Assembly (NCBI GenBank): GCA_933822405.4
Contig: CAKOGP040002436.1
Coordinates: 1-64,000, forward strand
Length of the DNA: 64,000 bases
Direction of reading: 5' to 3'
Source of the DNA: Cylindrotheca closterium
Taxonomy: Eukaryota; Bacillariophyta; Bacillariophyceae; Bacillariales; Bacillariaceae
The notes beneath the pieces are model-generated. The model was not told where the DNA came from. It saw nothing but the letters and a program-made list of their open reading frames with translations, and did no database searches. The stretch's first letter is position 1. Each line of letters begins with the position of its first letter. The translations under genes were made by a program, and so were the position numbers. Below, in pieces: positions 21,554 to 32,493 of this stretch.

Positions 21554-23191
21554 TTACCGCCCCCCTGCTGCTTTTGATCGTTTCTTCCGTAGCTCGCGAA
21601 AAAACTGAGATACCTTCTTCTCTGCTTGTGAATTGTCGCTCTCCACCCATTCGCCCGACTCTGCTTTCTGGAGGAATCGAGCACCATTGTTCCGAAGGCT
21701 TTGGGCAAGTTCGACAGCCATTGCTCGTCTGTTCTGTCGGGGCGTACTCTCATATTCGTCTCGATGCTGCTCTAGGAACTCTCGAAAAAAGACATTGCCA
21801 GGATGCAACTGTAGCCGATATCCTTTTCCAAACAAAACATCCATCTCAGTCGGTTCTATTGACCCTGGCACAGAATTGATGTGCGTAGTATCACCAGGGT
21901 CCTCTTCAGTTGATGCCCACATTGGGTCGCAGATGTGCCAAAGATCCAACACTAAAGCTTCTCTTACGTCATCTGTATTCGCATCAGAGTGCAAAAGCTG
22001 CTCATGGTTACCAAAGTCGCTTTCTACCTCCATGTTTTGAGACCAACCATGAGAGGCCTCGGATTCGAGGAAGCAAATCCTTTGATTGGTCTGTTCTAGG
22101 TGCCTATGCAGCCACACATTCAGAATGTCAATACGAATGTTCCCTTGTACCCCAAACGGTAGTGTGGATAAGGGAATACCATAGCTTTGGAGCTGGTACT
22201 GGAGCTCGATAATGGACCCATAATGGATCCGAGTTCTCACGCGAGTCTCTTGAGGGGCTCCTTTCAAAAATAAATTAATAATAACGTTGCTCAGCTCAAG
22301 ATTTTGTCCTTTGGTCTGTAGACAGTAGTGGATTCCAGAGAATCGAACTGCTTTAGAGTCATAGAATGCTAGAAGCTCTTTGATGAAGTGAAATCCAGGC
22401 ATTGAAAAGGTTTCCTCAGGTAATGTAGTATCGTTGTAGATTACCACAATTCCCTTCCTTTGTACATCCGGGAGGGAGGACAATATGTTGTACATGATGT
22501 AGTAGCCGATGCGAATCTAAAAAATGAAGCATTTGGTCGTTTAGCAAGTAGTGTATCTGTCAGTCTTTCGAGATCGGAAGAAGAATATAGCACTTACCAA
22601 GTTATCAGCTTTACATCGACTAAGCATCTTGCCGAAAAAATGTAGGATAAGCCTCCCATTTCGATCTCTCCCATCTTGGATGTGGTATATTCCCGATAGC
22701 ATTAGCTGCTTGTCCTCCTCACTCAGGTCATCCAATGTTATTTCTCGACCAACCTTGCCATGACCGAAGTATTTCGCTTTGCACTCGAGAAGACTCATCA
22801 TCTTCCGAACCGCTTCACGAGCATTAAACAACTTGGCCCTCAAGAACTTCAGACGAAAGGTAGGGTCTTCCACGTATGCCCTATTTTGATTCATGGCCAT
22901 TTCATAGAAAGGATTCTGTTCTTTCCGAACTGCTTGGTCAAAATCGGCAAGTGCTTTCTGAATCATATCAGGGGTCTCTTGGACCTCTTCTCCTACACAG
23001 TGTAGGTCATCCAATGCGTTCGACCGCTCTTGCACCGACAATCGATTCATCTCTGAAGCCAGGAAGGCTTCGGTTTCTTTCATTTCAAGCTTGCTCATGT
23101 TATTGTCTTTTGCTTGATAATTGTAGTTGGAAAATGGTAAGCATGCCTGTCTTGTACAGTGGTTGCTGGGGAGAGAGGATGCCATAGTCAT
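21554..23191 (-). CDS. CRAL-TRIO (SEC14-like) and DUF6824 protein, tandem copy 2
   Basis: Exons 23191-22598 and 22516-21554 with an 81-bp intron at exactly the same place as in copy 1 (after CKADNL, before IRIGYY) give 518 residues. A second ATG at 23185 (MASSLPSN) aligns better with the other copies. The CRAL-TRIO part has RDRNGRLILHFFGKMLSR and LPDVQRKGIVVIYND. The DUF6824 domain (PTEMDVLFGKGYRLQLHPGN) is nearly identical to copy 1, including nucleotide-level identity over the last 250 bp. The linker between the two domains has diverged and is longer here (GNHEQLLHSDANTDD...). The pattern suggests recent duplication or gene conversion of the DUF6824 end. Lipid binding is inferred from the family. 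Confidence 0.88.
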
Positions 23192-24379
23192 CGATGAAGA
23201 CAGAAGCTTATATACTGTTATTTGTTATTGTGAGATGGTGATGAGATGGTGTGAGATTGTGCTGCGGTGGGATTTTTCTCAGGCACAAGGTGTCCATTTT
23301 CGGAGATTCAAAAGCGCTTACATATTAAAGTTCCGTTCGATAATATATTGTAAAATGCACGTGTAAAATGAGTTCTGTTGGCATTGACATACTGTCCGAG
23401 TAGACTCGGAGATTTTACGAGATCGGAGAAACACCATTCTCTGCGTTCGAATCATGTCAATTGCTGTTTTCCCGTCACCATTTACTTGTGGTAAAACTTA
23501 TTTATAATAAATGATCAAGAGTGTATAAGATCAAGATGGTCGCGTGGAAAACACTTGATGATGAATTCAAAGACTGCACTTTCAACTTGGTGGCTGAAGC
23601 GCATTCTGATATTGGCGCAGAATGTATGCGTTGGAGGATGGATGGCTGAGGGCTCTTGCTTTGGTCAACCGGCTGCAATAATGGTCACCGTGTTGCCAGC
23701 TATAGACTCACGGCGCATTCGACTGTTCCCGTGGTATGTGCAAGAGAGAAGTATATATTACTTTTGGATGGCACTCTCACCGTCGGACGAAGCGATATAG
23801 CATGCTTGCCAAAAACAGATAATTTGAAAGACGAGGTACCGGTACCCAAGAACAAGGGGGACAGGGGCAGCCTGTCCTTCGCGAGCCTCCTGCCTCTGAT
23901 GACACTCCTCCCAAACCTGGAGGTAGTCCACCTGCTCCAAGAGAGCCGCCCTTCCTCGCCACCAACACCAGATCTCGCTACACCACCACGGCACCCGCTT
24001 TTGAAGCGCCTGATTTGAAATGCAAATCCAGCAGATCCAATGTAAGTGACCCTCTTCTTCGCTGTGTGGCCATCCCTGCTGCTGCCAGAAGAAGCGCGCA
24101 CCATCAACAACAATGTTTGCCAAGAGAGATCATTAGGCCCTTGCTGGAACTTTGCGTGTTCGTCTTGCATATTCTGCTGTTGGATCTTGGCCGTTTTCAA
24201 TTTCGCTGGCTGTTGACTGCTAATGCTATTATCATAAGTATATTAGTGTATAGTGGTGTATGAGGCAGCTTCGAATGAATGCATCCCACCAGTTTGGAAT
24301 TGTTATGGACTTCATACAGAAAACCAGAAAATCCAGTTACAGCTAGGTTATAGGTATAATACGTCCAATTTCAAAAAAT
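23192..24379. other. Intergenic between tandem copies 2 and 3, with a possible plus-strand exon
   Basis: Mostly featureless. Bases about 23822-24041 on the plus strand form an open stretch reading QGQPVLREPPASDDTPPKPG and on to APAFEAPDLKCKSS, followed by a perfect donor GTAAGT at 24042. This looks like a Pro-rich exon or a transposon remnant. A 12-bp palindrome GGTACCGGTACC is at 23835-23846. Confidence 0.4.
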
Positions 24380-26033
24380 TTATGCACGGCTCGCGTTCGG
24401 TCTACCTCTTTGCTCTTTCTTCCGAAACTCCCTAAATATCTGACCTATCTTTTTGTCCGCTTCTACAATGCTGCTCTCGATCCATTCGCCAGATTCTGCT
24501 TTCTTGAGGAATCGAACTCCGTTGCTGCGAAACATTTGGGCCAACCGCATTGAAATCTCGCGTCTCTTCATTCGCGGAGTATTCTCATATTCGTCTCTAG
24601 TTCGTAGGACTTGCTCTCGAACGCGTATATTACCCGGATGCATCTGCAGGCGATATCCTTTTCCAAACAAAAGATCATTGTCAGTGGGTTTGATTACAGC
24701 TGTCGCTAGATCATCGGACTCCGAGTTGCCATCGCTTCCTCGTATCTGGTCACCAGGGGCCTTCCGGAGTTTCATCAAAGCGTTTCTTGCCTCATCTTCA
24801 TTCGCATCAACAGGGGCATGGTTCAAAAGGCTGTTGTCTGCCTCCATAGCTTCAGGCGCAGTCTGAACAACCTTGGCTTGGTGGAAGAGATTGTTTTGGT
24901 TGCTTTCCTTGACATGCTTGTCAAACCAAAGGTTAAGGATGTCCTCACGAATGTTTCCGTCGACATCCAAAGGAAGGGTATCGGTGGGAATGCCATGGCT
25001 TTGGAGCTGATATTGCAGCTCCATGCTCGACCGATGATGTATCCGAGTTCTTGTTCGAAAATAGGTAGGCAATCTATCCAGAACGAAACTAAGTAGCGGG
25101 TCGTTCAAAGTAAGAGTTCTTCCCAACTCAGCATGTCGACAATAGTGCGTTACAGAGAATCGAACTGGCAACGAGGTAAAGAAGAGTAGGGTTTCCTTAA
25201 AGAAATTGAAGTCAGGCATTCCGTGGTTCTCCCTTGCTGTGTCGTTGTAAATTGCTGCTACGCCCTTTCTTTGCACCTCGGGGAGGGGGATTATAATAGC
25301 CCACCATATGTAATAAAGTGCGCGAATCTGAGCAACAGTTTTGGTCGTGACGGGTGAGTGATTAACTGTCCCAACTGGATACTTCCGAATCATTCGTACT
25401 CACCAGATCATCAGCCTTGCATGTACTTAGATTCTTGCCAAAGAAATGCACAATCACCCTTCCCATTCTGTCTCTTCCCTCTTGGATATGGTATAGCCCG
25501 GAAAGCATCAACTCCATATCTTCTTTTGATAAATCTGACAAATCAATCTCTCGAGCAACCTTATCATTACCAAAGTATTTTGCTTTTTGCTCAAGAAAAC
25601 TCATCATCTGTCGGACAGATTTGCGAGCATCATACAGCTTGGCCCTCAAGAACTTCAGGCGAAACTTAGGGTCTTCCACGTATGCTCTGTTCTGATTCAC
25701 GGCCATCTCATAGACAGGATTCCGTTCCTTCTGTACTGTATTTTCAAATTCCTCAAGCGATCGCTGAACCATTTCAGGGGTCTCTTGGATATCTTCTCCT
25801 ACACAATGCACATCAGCAAACGCATTGGCTCGTTCTTGCATCGACAATCGATTCATCTCTGAAGCGAGGAGGTCTTCGGTTTGCTTCATTTCGAGCTTGC
25901 TGGTGTGGTCGCTGTTCTTCCGAGGCATTTGAATGTGATTTGGAGTGTTCTTGTCTTTTGCTTGACCATTGCAACTGAAACATGGTAAACAAGCCGTCCT
26001 TGCGAAAGGGTTGTTGGGGAGAGGGGAAGCCAT
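24380..26033 (-). CDS. CRAL-TRIO (SEC14-like) and DUF6824 protein, tandem copy 3
   Basis: Exons 26033-25404 and 25327-24380 with a 76-bp intron (GTGAGT...CAG) in the conserved position give 525 residues. The start is set at MASPLPNNPFAR by comparison with copies 1 and 2; the frame stays open for 60 codons upstream but that part has no counterpart. It has the CRAL-TRIO signature MGRVIVHFFGKNLST / LPEVQRKGVAAIYND and the DUF6824 core PTDNDLLFGKGYRLQMHPGN ... GVRFLKKAESGEWIE. Exon 1 is very close to copy 1 (FRLKFLRAKLYDARKSVRQM; DKVAREIDLSDLSKEDMELM), while exon 2 is the most diverged of the three. The two exons thus have different histories. Confidence 0.88.
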
Positions 26034-26431
26034 TGCAATTGTCTCCTTTCTACCTACCGGTAGTTGTGAAAATGCGATGAAAAGGTTTTTTGCATGATGA
26101 AGAAGGCGGGGCTCATTTCGCGGGTTCCCTATATTTCTATACATATGCACAACGAGAGCGGTTGAAGTCACATAAGAATTCTTCATGTCTTTGAAAAAAG
26201 CAATAAATGTCAAGAAGGAGCGCTTAAAAAAATAAAAGCGCTATTGATTTATTGGCAACGATAGAAGGAGAATGCTTTTGTGTTTGTGGATTGTGGAAAA
26301 GCTTGACTGATTTGACTTCAAGGTGAAAGCTACCGTACGTGCACTGTACTACTCTTAATTTCTACAGTAGGATGCACTGTCCAAAACACTCGACCATCCA
26401 AGTTCGATGGAGAGGAACAGGATCACTCATC
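26034..26431. other. Intergenic; nothing recognised
   Basis: Contains the likely 5' flank of CRAL-TRIO copy 3 and the 3' flank of the globin-like gene. No repeat or RNA seen. Confidence 0.4.
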
Positions 26432-27322
26432 TCATTGAGCAACGTAATAGGGCCAATCGTCATCATACAATTCAGATTCTGGCAAATCACGTGTCGAGTC
26501 CGAGTATCCGCGTCCCAAGACATCCGTCATGATCCGACCATCATCGATGTATTTTTCCACATTGGCCGGATTCTCACTCCAACGGAGGCTGTCGCGTGCA
26601 AACATTGGTGCAGATCGCTCATAGACCGCCACGAAGTGGGCTATAAAGCGAACGTAGTAGTCGGCAAAGCTGGGACTTTTTTCCATTATGCCAGTCTTGC
26701 GCATGGCATAGAAATGCAATCTCATCCAGACTCGGCACTCATACAAATTAAAATGGCGGCCGACTTCTTCTCGGGGTCGCTTGGGCGAATACCATGCCGC
26801 TGCATGAGCAGAAGAACGATCATGCACGACGGCAGTTCGGCCTCCGGCTACCTGGACCGGGGTCTTGTCACGATTGCGACGATCCATATCCCAAACGTTG
26901 GATCCCGACAACTTTTGGTGAATCCATTTGGCGAAACGATTGCCGTGTGGGTCCTCGTGAGACCGAATGAGCTTGTCGAGTGTTTGGTCCTGAAAGGCAA
27001 GCTCGTAGAAGGCGCCTGTCATGGTCTTGAGATCGTCCAATGTAACTTCGTTGTCAATCAGTGCACGGGATGCTTCCGAAACCATGTGAGTACCTCCTCT
27101 TCCGCCCATTCGGAGTGGGATGTATTGGTACGGCATGGCTTCTTCGTCACGGGTACTACTACTGGTGGACGAGTGCGCAAAAGGGCAACCACTGCCAGCT
27201 TCTCCATTGGTGGTGTTGGTAGGATGCTCTTGTTGCAAGTCTCCATCAGAGGCACGTAGCTTTTCCTCGGCAAGAAGGACTTCGTTGTTGTTGTTTGGAA
27301 CTTGGTTGGTGGTCGTCGACAT
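26432..27322 (-). CDS. Globin-like (truncated-haemoglobin fold) protein
   Basis: Single exon, 296 residues. After a low-complexity N-terminus with GCPFAHSS, residues about 90-250 have the layout of a globin-like family seen in fungi and algae. It runs LKTMTGAFYELAFQDQTLDK and RSHEDPHGNRFAKWI, then VHDRSSAHAAAWYSPKRP (candidate haem-ligand His in SSAH), GRHFNLYECRVWMRLHFYAM and SFADYYVRFIAHFVAVYE. Such proteins are annotated as globin-like superfamily; oxygen or NO chemistry is an inference. There is no signal peptide or TM segment. A 306-codon frame on the opposite strand is its shadow. I am fairly sure of the gene and moderately sure of the fold. Confidence 0.65.
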   Translation of the reverse strand: MSTTTNQVPNNNNEVLLAEEKLRASDGDLQQEHPTNTTNGEAGSGCPFAHSSTSSSTRDEEAMPYQYIPLRMGGRGGTHMVSEASRALIDNEVTLDDLKTMTGAFYELAFQDQTLDKLIRSHEDPHGNRFAKWIHQKLSGSNVWDMDRRNRDKTPVQVAGGRTAVVHDRSSAHAAAWYSPKRPREEVGRHFNLYECRVWMRLHFYAMRKTGIMEKSPSFADYYVRFIAHFVAVYERSAPMFARDSLRWSENPANVEKYIDDGRIMTDVLGRGYSDSTRDLPESELYDDDWPYYVAQ

Positions 27323-27773
27323 GATGATGCTGATGCTTTTGTTGTTTGCTGATGCTCGGCTTTGTTCAATCGGTTCTACTAGATACGCAATCTAGTTGTT
27401 GTGTGTTTATGTGTGTGGTATATTTCGTGTGACTTTGTTGTCAGAATGAATTTGTGAGAACGGAATGATGTAATGTTGGCCAAACGTTGGTCATTTCTAA
27501 GATGTTCATCAACCAGTTTCAACTTTATCTTCAAGCTGATTCGAAATGACAAAGGAACATCGATGGTATTCCAACACTCTGGAGTCACTTATATCTGGAG
27601 CCATTGAAAACTTTCTCTTTGACTCCTTCGACTGAACTATGGTACTCCAATAGTGTCCCGTTTTTCAGCGGTACTGCAAGAACGAAAAAGTCACCAGCCA
27701 TTGCTGAGTTGAAGACTCACTATGCCGGTAGCTAGCTAGCACTTTGAGTCTGCGACGGTCAATGATGGAGATT
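27323..27773. other. Intergenic; nothing recognised
   Basis: 5' flank of the globin-like gene and 3' flank of the hydrolase gene. No supported feature. Confidence 0.4.
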
Positions 27774-28712
27774 TTATTTAATGTTCTGAAGAAGTTCTGC
27801 AAACTTGACCACAAACCGTTTGCCATCATCAGGCCCTTTGGAGAGATTGTGATTCCCCGTTTCCAAACAAAATCCAATCGCTACAGGTTCGTCTTTGGCG
27901 GCTTTGGAATTCATTGCCCCAACGAGTCGTTCCGTCAGTTTTGGAATGTCAACGTCTGAAGGCACATATTCATCCGACCCTGAGGAGGCCACCAGCACTT
28001 GTAGCTTTGAGTGTTGTCCCACGTGTTGGAGTCGTTTCGCCAACTCTTCATCCGTATAGTCACTGGAGAAGTAGTCATCCGTTCCTCCTTTTGCAAATAG
28101 ATCTAGATATCGCTGAGCCGTGATTGGAGTCCAAAAGGAATCTCGTGGCATCATTTCTTGTGCATTATCTGTCTCCACCATCTTTTGGGCTTGTGCCATG
28201 TATTCGTCCGCCTTTGGATTGGGATGTACCGTGGCAGATTCCCGATCGGAGACTGGTGCTTGTAGCGCCACCACTCGCAACCTGGATCGCAAATCTTCTT
28301 TGGCATGCGCCAAAAAGTGAATGGCATCTTGACAGCCAGTGGAATGGCCGAGCAAACAAAATTCTTGGGCCTCTCGATGGGCCATCAAAAAGTCCATGAG
28401 TTCTTGTAATTCGTCACAGTCTCGATCCAGCGATCCATGTCCAAAGCCCGTGTAAGAACTGGACAATATAGGCTGTACCAGTGACCAGTTGTTTTGGTGA
28501 CACGCCTGTTCCAAATCCCGTGTGTATGGCACGGGACACAATCCATCACTCAGACCACCAACCAAGATACACTTTTTGGAATTCAAGGATGAGGATGAGG
28601 ATGATTCTGGTATGGGTGACTCAAAGGCTGCTCTTCCTTGACCATAGAGGAATAACTGTCCGGATAGAACACCATAATGGGCAAATGGCGATTGCATGTT
28701 GGAAACAGACAT
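27774..28712 (-). CDS. DUF1749 (UPF0613) alpha/beta hydrolase
   Basis: Single exon, 312 residues, full length for the family. Features in order: KKCILVGGLSDGLCPVPY near the N-terminus (family hallmark 'iGGLtDGLl'), YTGFGHGSLDRDCDELQEL, the nucleophile elbow LLGHSTGCQDAIHFL (GHSTG, Ser nucleophile), ASSGSDEYVP carrying the acidic residue, and ETGNHNLSKGPDDG with the catalytic His. DUF1749 includes fungal SidJ-type esterases that hydrolyse siderophore-derived esters and the plant UPF0613 proteins. The substrate here is unknown. No targeting peptide is evident, so it is likely cytosolic. Confidence 0.88.
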   Translation of the reverse strand: MSVSNMQSPFAHYGVLSGQLFLYGQGRAAFESPIPESSSSSSLNSKKCILVGGLSDGLCPVPYTRDLEQACHQNNWSLVQPILSSSYTGFGHGSLDRDCDELQELMDFLMAHREAQEFCLLGHSTGCQDAIHFLAHAKEDLRSRLRVVALQAPVSDRESATVHPNPKADEYMAQAQKMVETDNAQEMMPRDSFWTPITAQRYLDLFAKGGTDDYFSSDYTDEELAKRLQHVGQHSKLQVLVASSGSDEYVPSDVDIPKLTERLVGAMNSKAAKDEPVAIGFCLETGNHNLSKGPDDGKRFVVKFAELLQNIK

Positions 28713-29134
28713 GATGATTGTTTGTTGTTGACGATGTTCTTATACTATTGATATCGCTGTTCCAAATATTTAGAAATACAGTACTGCGTGTATATCCTTG
28801 ATGTCCAAACGTACACGTACATGTACGCACGGAGTGACAGACAGACAAACACTTTCACGGGCGGGCAGGTGCGCTAGAGGGTCGACATGCGCTCACTCAA
28901 CGAACGACGAACTCAAATCAAAACACATAAACTCCATTTTTGTATGTGCATGTAACATCGACGAGGGCAACCAACACTTTCAAAAAGACTAACAATAAGG
29001 CGTACCTATCAGTCTATTGGTAATAGAGAGTTGTTTAAAAGATATATTTGGTCCATAGGCGGAGCTGACTACGTCACTGCACACGATACTATTTGCCCTG
29101 TCGTTTCAACCTTTATTTGAATCCTGGAAACAAC
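28713..29134. other. Divergent intergenic region
   Basis: Lies between the minus-strand hydrolase and the plus-strand LRAT gene, so it should hold both promoters. A GTACACGTACATGTAC-type alternating stretch is at about 28811-28826. Confidence 0.4.
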
Positions 29135-30364
29135 ATGACGGCAACTACGGCTAGTACAAGTGGTACATCCAACCAACATCTCAGCTATTCCACGCCCGAG
29201 AACAGCCTAGTAATGTCCGAAACGTCGTCCGGTAACACGTCGATGCAAGATGTTCCAATATCACCAATGAAGCTTCCCAAAATGAGATCTGCCCAGCATC
29301 CACGAACCATTCTGACTCCACCACCACCACTACAGGAACAACCACAACAATATTCTTCGACCGGCTCATCCTCGTCTCAACCACAGTCCCCTTTTGATAT
29401 TGATTATAATTCGGACGACGATGAAACGGTGGGCCTGGAACATTTTCAGCCCCTCGACATGGACACCTCGCTTCCCAAAATTGAATATTGTCATGATACA
29501 GATGCGGAAGACTATCGAGGTGGACCCTGTCAACCTTCCAAAAAACAAGATCCCAGGGAAAAGTTCCAAGTGGGAGATCATGTCTACCAATGGAGATCTT
29601 GGGGTGGCATACCAGGAGTCTTTCAACATCATGGAATTGTCATGGATATCATTAATGATTTGCATACTGGAGATTTCAAATTGACCATTGCTGACTTTTC
29701 CAATGTTGCGACTCCCAGCAACAAAAAATTGCCAAACAAGAAACAACAATCGGGCTTCTTTCAAGAGGGAATACTGAGGACGTACACAGATGCCAGCAAA
29801 TGGCACAAGGTAGAATACCAAGCGAATTGGTGGAAACGAACTGCCTACAGAGCAGGAACCTGTACTTCGTCCAAATCGGATGCCGTTGGCCTGGTATTGG
29901 CTCGAGTCAACTTTATCATTCAATATCCAGAATTGCTACCAGACTACCATGTCATTTATGCCAATTGCGAGTGTGTGGCCTTTTGGTGCAAGACAGGAGA
30001 ATGGAGTACTCTGCAGGCAAGTACTATGTTGGAAATGGCAGCCGCTGGTCAAGCCAAACAGTCTGCCACCTTGGCTCTGACAGCCGCATCCGCCCAGGTC
30101 AGTGTACCAGCATCTGGTGTTTGGGGTTGGATGGGATACAGCTCGACTGTCAGTTGGCTCAGTTTGCATCCAATGGTGGCACCAGCATTGGCGGGATATG
30201 CAGCTGTGACGATTGGTACACCAGCGATTATTTATTACAAAGCCAAGGGACGTTGGGAGGAGACGACCAAACACTTGTGCGATTCCTTTTGGGAATCGGC
30301 CTTGGAGCAACCAGATGTCTTTGCGGAGTGCATGACACACTGGTCCGAGAAGAACATATTATGA
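29135..30364 (+). CDS. LRAT-domain (NlpC/P60-like) membrane-associated protein
   Basis: The first ATG is at 29135 (MTATTASTSG) and gives 409 residues. The N-terminal 130 residues are disordered (Pro/Ser/Gln-rich). The LRAT domain follows: FQVGDHVYQWRS, then FQHHGIVMDI with the catalytic His, and YANCECVAFWCKTGEW with the catalytic Cys. These match the 'GDHI... HhGIy' and 'NCExFvxxCxtG' motifs of LRAT/HRASLS proteins, thiol enzymes that act on acyl groups of lipids or retinol. After it come hydrophobic runs (VSWLSLHPMVAPALAGYAAV) that may anchor the protein to membrane. The substrate is unknown. Confidence 0.82.
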   Translation: MTATTASTSGTSNQHLSYSTPENSLVMSETSSGNTSMQDVPISPMKLPKMRSAQHPRTILTPPPPLQEQPQQYSSTGSSSSQPQSPFDIDYNSDDDETVGLEHFQPLDMDTSLPKIEYCHDTDAEDYRGGPCQPSKKQDPREKFQVGDHVYQWRSWGGIPGVFQHHGIVMDIINDLHTGDFKLTIADFSNVATPSNKKLPNKKQQSGFFQEGILRTYTDASKWHKVEYQANWWKRTAYRAGTCTSSKSDAVGLVLARVNFIIQYPELLPDYHVIYANCECVAFWCKTGEWSTLQASTMLEMAAAGQAKQSATLALTAASAQVSVPASGVWGWMGYSSTVSWLSLHPMVAPALAGYAAVTIGTPAIIYYKAKGRWEETTKHLCDSFWESALEQPDVFAECMTHWSEKNIL

Positions 30365-30939
30365 TTTCGAAAAGTGGTTGGATCATCTTGAAAGATAGAA
30401 ACGTGATAACTACCACGAGCTAGCTATAATACATTGCCAATGCAATAAGGCAATCCACACCATCTGTCGCCATCGTGGGCGCAGGGCTACAGAAAAGTAC
30501 ATTCTCTGATTTTAGCGCACAAATTGAAAAAGCTTGTGAGCTTTTTCTGAATTATGCTGGGTCGGAAGACGAATGATGTGGTACCGGTATTTGCAAAAAA
30601 TATTGAAAGAGACAACGAGAGAAAGAGGACCTATTGGGTTCCTGAGAGCTTTAATTTGGTGTTCGGAGAATACAACTGTGGTATTACTAATAGAGCAGAA
30701 GTAAACAGGAAGACTCAAATTGTTCAATATAGGGGTGAACTAGTTTGGTGATCCGGAGCAGAATTTTGTCTAAAAAACAGGTAAGAAGACGTACTGAATT
30801 AGCTTCACTTATGAATCCAGACGTGCAGTATTATTTCCAAACATGCAACACACAAAATTTCTGCCAAGATGAGAGGAACCGCTACTGATATCATAACGTC
30901 CTACCCTATGAAACAATACAATTCACTACAACTTCAATC
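30365..30939. other. Intergenic; nothing recognised
   Basis: No supported gene or repeat. Confidence 0.4.
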
Positions 30940-32121
30940 ATGTTTGAACAGCTACCATTCGCTGTTCTATCCGAGATGGTGGAATACTTGAACCCACGAG
31001 AACGACAACGGTTCGCAGCAGCCAACCGAGTATTGAAGGAACTCTTCCCAATGCCACTTCGCATCAAGATCGCATCCAAGTCGACCAACACTTCTCTCGA
31101 GGAAATGTACTTTGTGTCTCTATACAAGAGACCCAGTGCCATTTTGTCGTGTCATGAAGCACTAGTCTTTGAAAAAGACTACGTGCTTTGGACATATGAT
31201 TACACCCGGGAAAACAAGGTATTCTTGTGCCGAAACCATGTGGAATGGGGAGATACTGGCACTTTCGAGTACCTCATCTTTTCTGTTGGACTCCGTTCTA
31301 AGGATGCAAGACAATCCATCCGAATAATGGGAGGCAAAGCTGGACACCAAGTGCACTTTGGGGAAAATGTCGGTGTAACCTTCGCCGGTCTCAATGCCGA
31401 CCCAACAACGGCAGATTCCAGATATCGTTCCTACTTGTCTGTCCAAGCCATTGCAGACTCTATTCGATGGTATTCAATGGTACAGGAATGGGGCAAAGAT
31501 GAAGTATTGCAACTGCATCGATGGCAAGACTATGCTGAGGTTCCCAAGAAGAATGAGGAACGAACACCATCAACAACAAGCCTGACCATTCATGCCATGC
31601 CAGATATTGCCGACGGTATCTTCCATTTGTTCAGTCCAAAGAGTCTAGATCTTGGAAGCGCTTCATCTGAAATGGTGTATCACAAGATTCGATGCAACAT
31701 GTGGATCGAAAAAGGTTACATTTGCGTACGCGCACTCGTAAATTCTATGGCGTGTTCGTTTGCTGTTCCAATCATTGAGACAGATGGTCTGGATGGTATC
31801 CAAAACCCTGTGAATGTGATGAATATGCTTTGGAAGAAAGATGATGCACGATGGGAAGGCATCAAGTACTATTTGGCAATTGCATTGGACCTCAGTTGTG
31901 GCAGGTCCTCCCGCAGCCTTTGCGACATTTTGAATGCGCTCGCCAGCTGCGACGAGAGCGGCACAAGTACAATCGCACATGATGCCGCACGAAGTATGGT
32001 GTATATGCAAGTCGACAGCTACATTGTGACCGCAAGAGTTCCAGATTGCGCCTGCAATGAAAATGAGAGGTGGGAGTGCCTTGTGTTGGATGACAGCCAC
32101 TCCTTCCCATGGATTCGATGA
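30940..32121 (+). CDS. F-box-like N-terminus protein of unknown function
   Basis: Single exon, 393 residues. The first 35 residues (FEQLPFAVLSEMVEYLNPRE RQRFAAANR) resemble an F-box, the SKP1-binding helix set of ubiquitin ligases. The rest shows no recognisable repeat; it is mixed, with several Trp and Cys and no TM segment. If the F-box is real, the remaining about 350 residues would be a substrate-binding part. I do not recognise a family for it. Confidence 0.6.
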   Translation: MFEQLPFAVLSEMVEYLNPRERQRFAAANRVLKELFPMPLRIKIASKSTNTSLEEMYFVSLYKRPSAILSCHEALVFEKDYVLWTYDYTRENKVFLCRNHVEWGDTGTFEYLIFSVGLRSKDARQSIRIMGGKAGHQVHFGENVGVTFAGLNADPTTADSRYRSYLSVQAIADSIRWYSMVQEWGKDEVLQLHRWQDYAEVPKKNEERTPSTTSLTIHAMPDIADGIFHLFSPKSLDLGSASSEMVYHKIRCNMWIEKGYICVRALVNSMACSFAVPIIETDGLDGIQNPVNVMNMLWKKDDARWEGIKYYLAIALDLSCGRSSRSLCDILNALASCDESGTSTIAHDAARSMVYMQVDSYIVTARVPDCACNENERWECLVLDDSHSFPWIR

Positions 32122-32493
32122 CACTCCACTTCAGATCCTCTATCACAACTCTATTTGCTATCAGTAAACTTACTGCAATGTGACAATAGTGTATAGAATA
32201 TTACAGCAAGAATAATTAGTGTTACATTATATTGATAATGGCGATACTTCCGTTGTATTGTAGTCTGCAGTCGTTTGTTGTTTTCGTGGGTTCTCGCTCA
32301 TATACCATCATTCTTCCGTGTATCTTGCTTTTCGGAAGGACTCGAGATAGTTGTACATGTCGTTTCATTCTTTTATACATCATTCATTGCTGCCCTGAAG
32401 GAGTTCATTTTCCACAGCCGCTCGTTCTATGGGAGTGAAGGGTCAGCTTTTACACTCTATGATTGATCGCGGGGATACTTCGATAACACTCTA
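32122..32493. other. Intergenic between convergent genes
   Basis: No feature recognised. A short local duplication exists: 32412-32445 (CAGCCGCTCGTTCT...GTGAAGGGTCAGC) resembles coding sequence at 32661-32697 of the neighbouring gene, so part of that gene's 3' end has been copied here. Confidence 0.4.

Noticed and set aside
26339..27259. 306-codon plus-strand frame
   Set aside because: Antisense shadow of the globin-like gene, whose motifs are on the minus strand.
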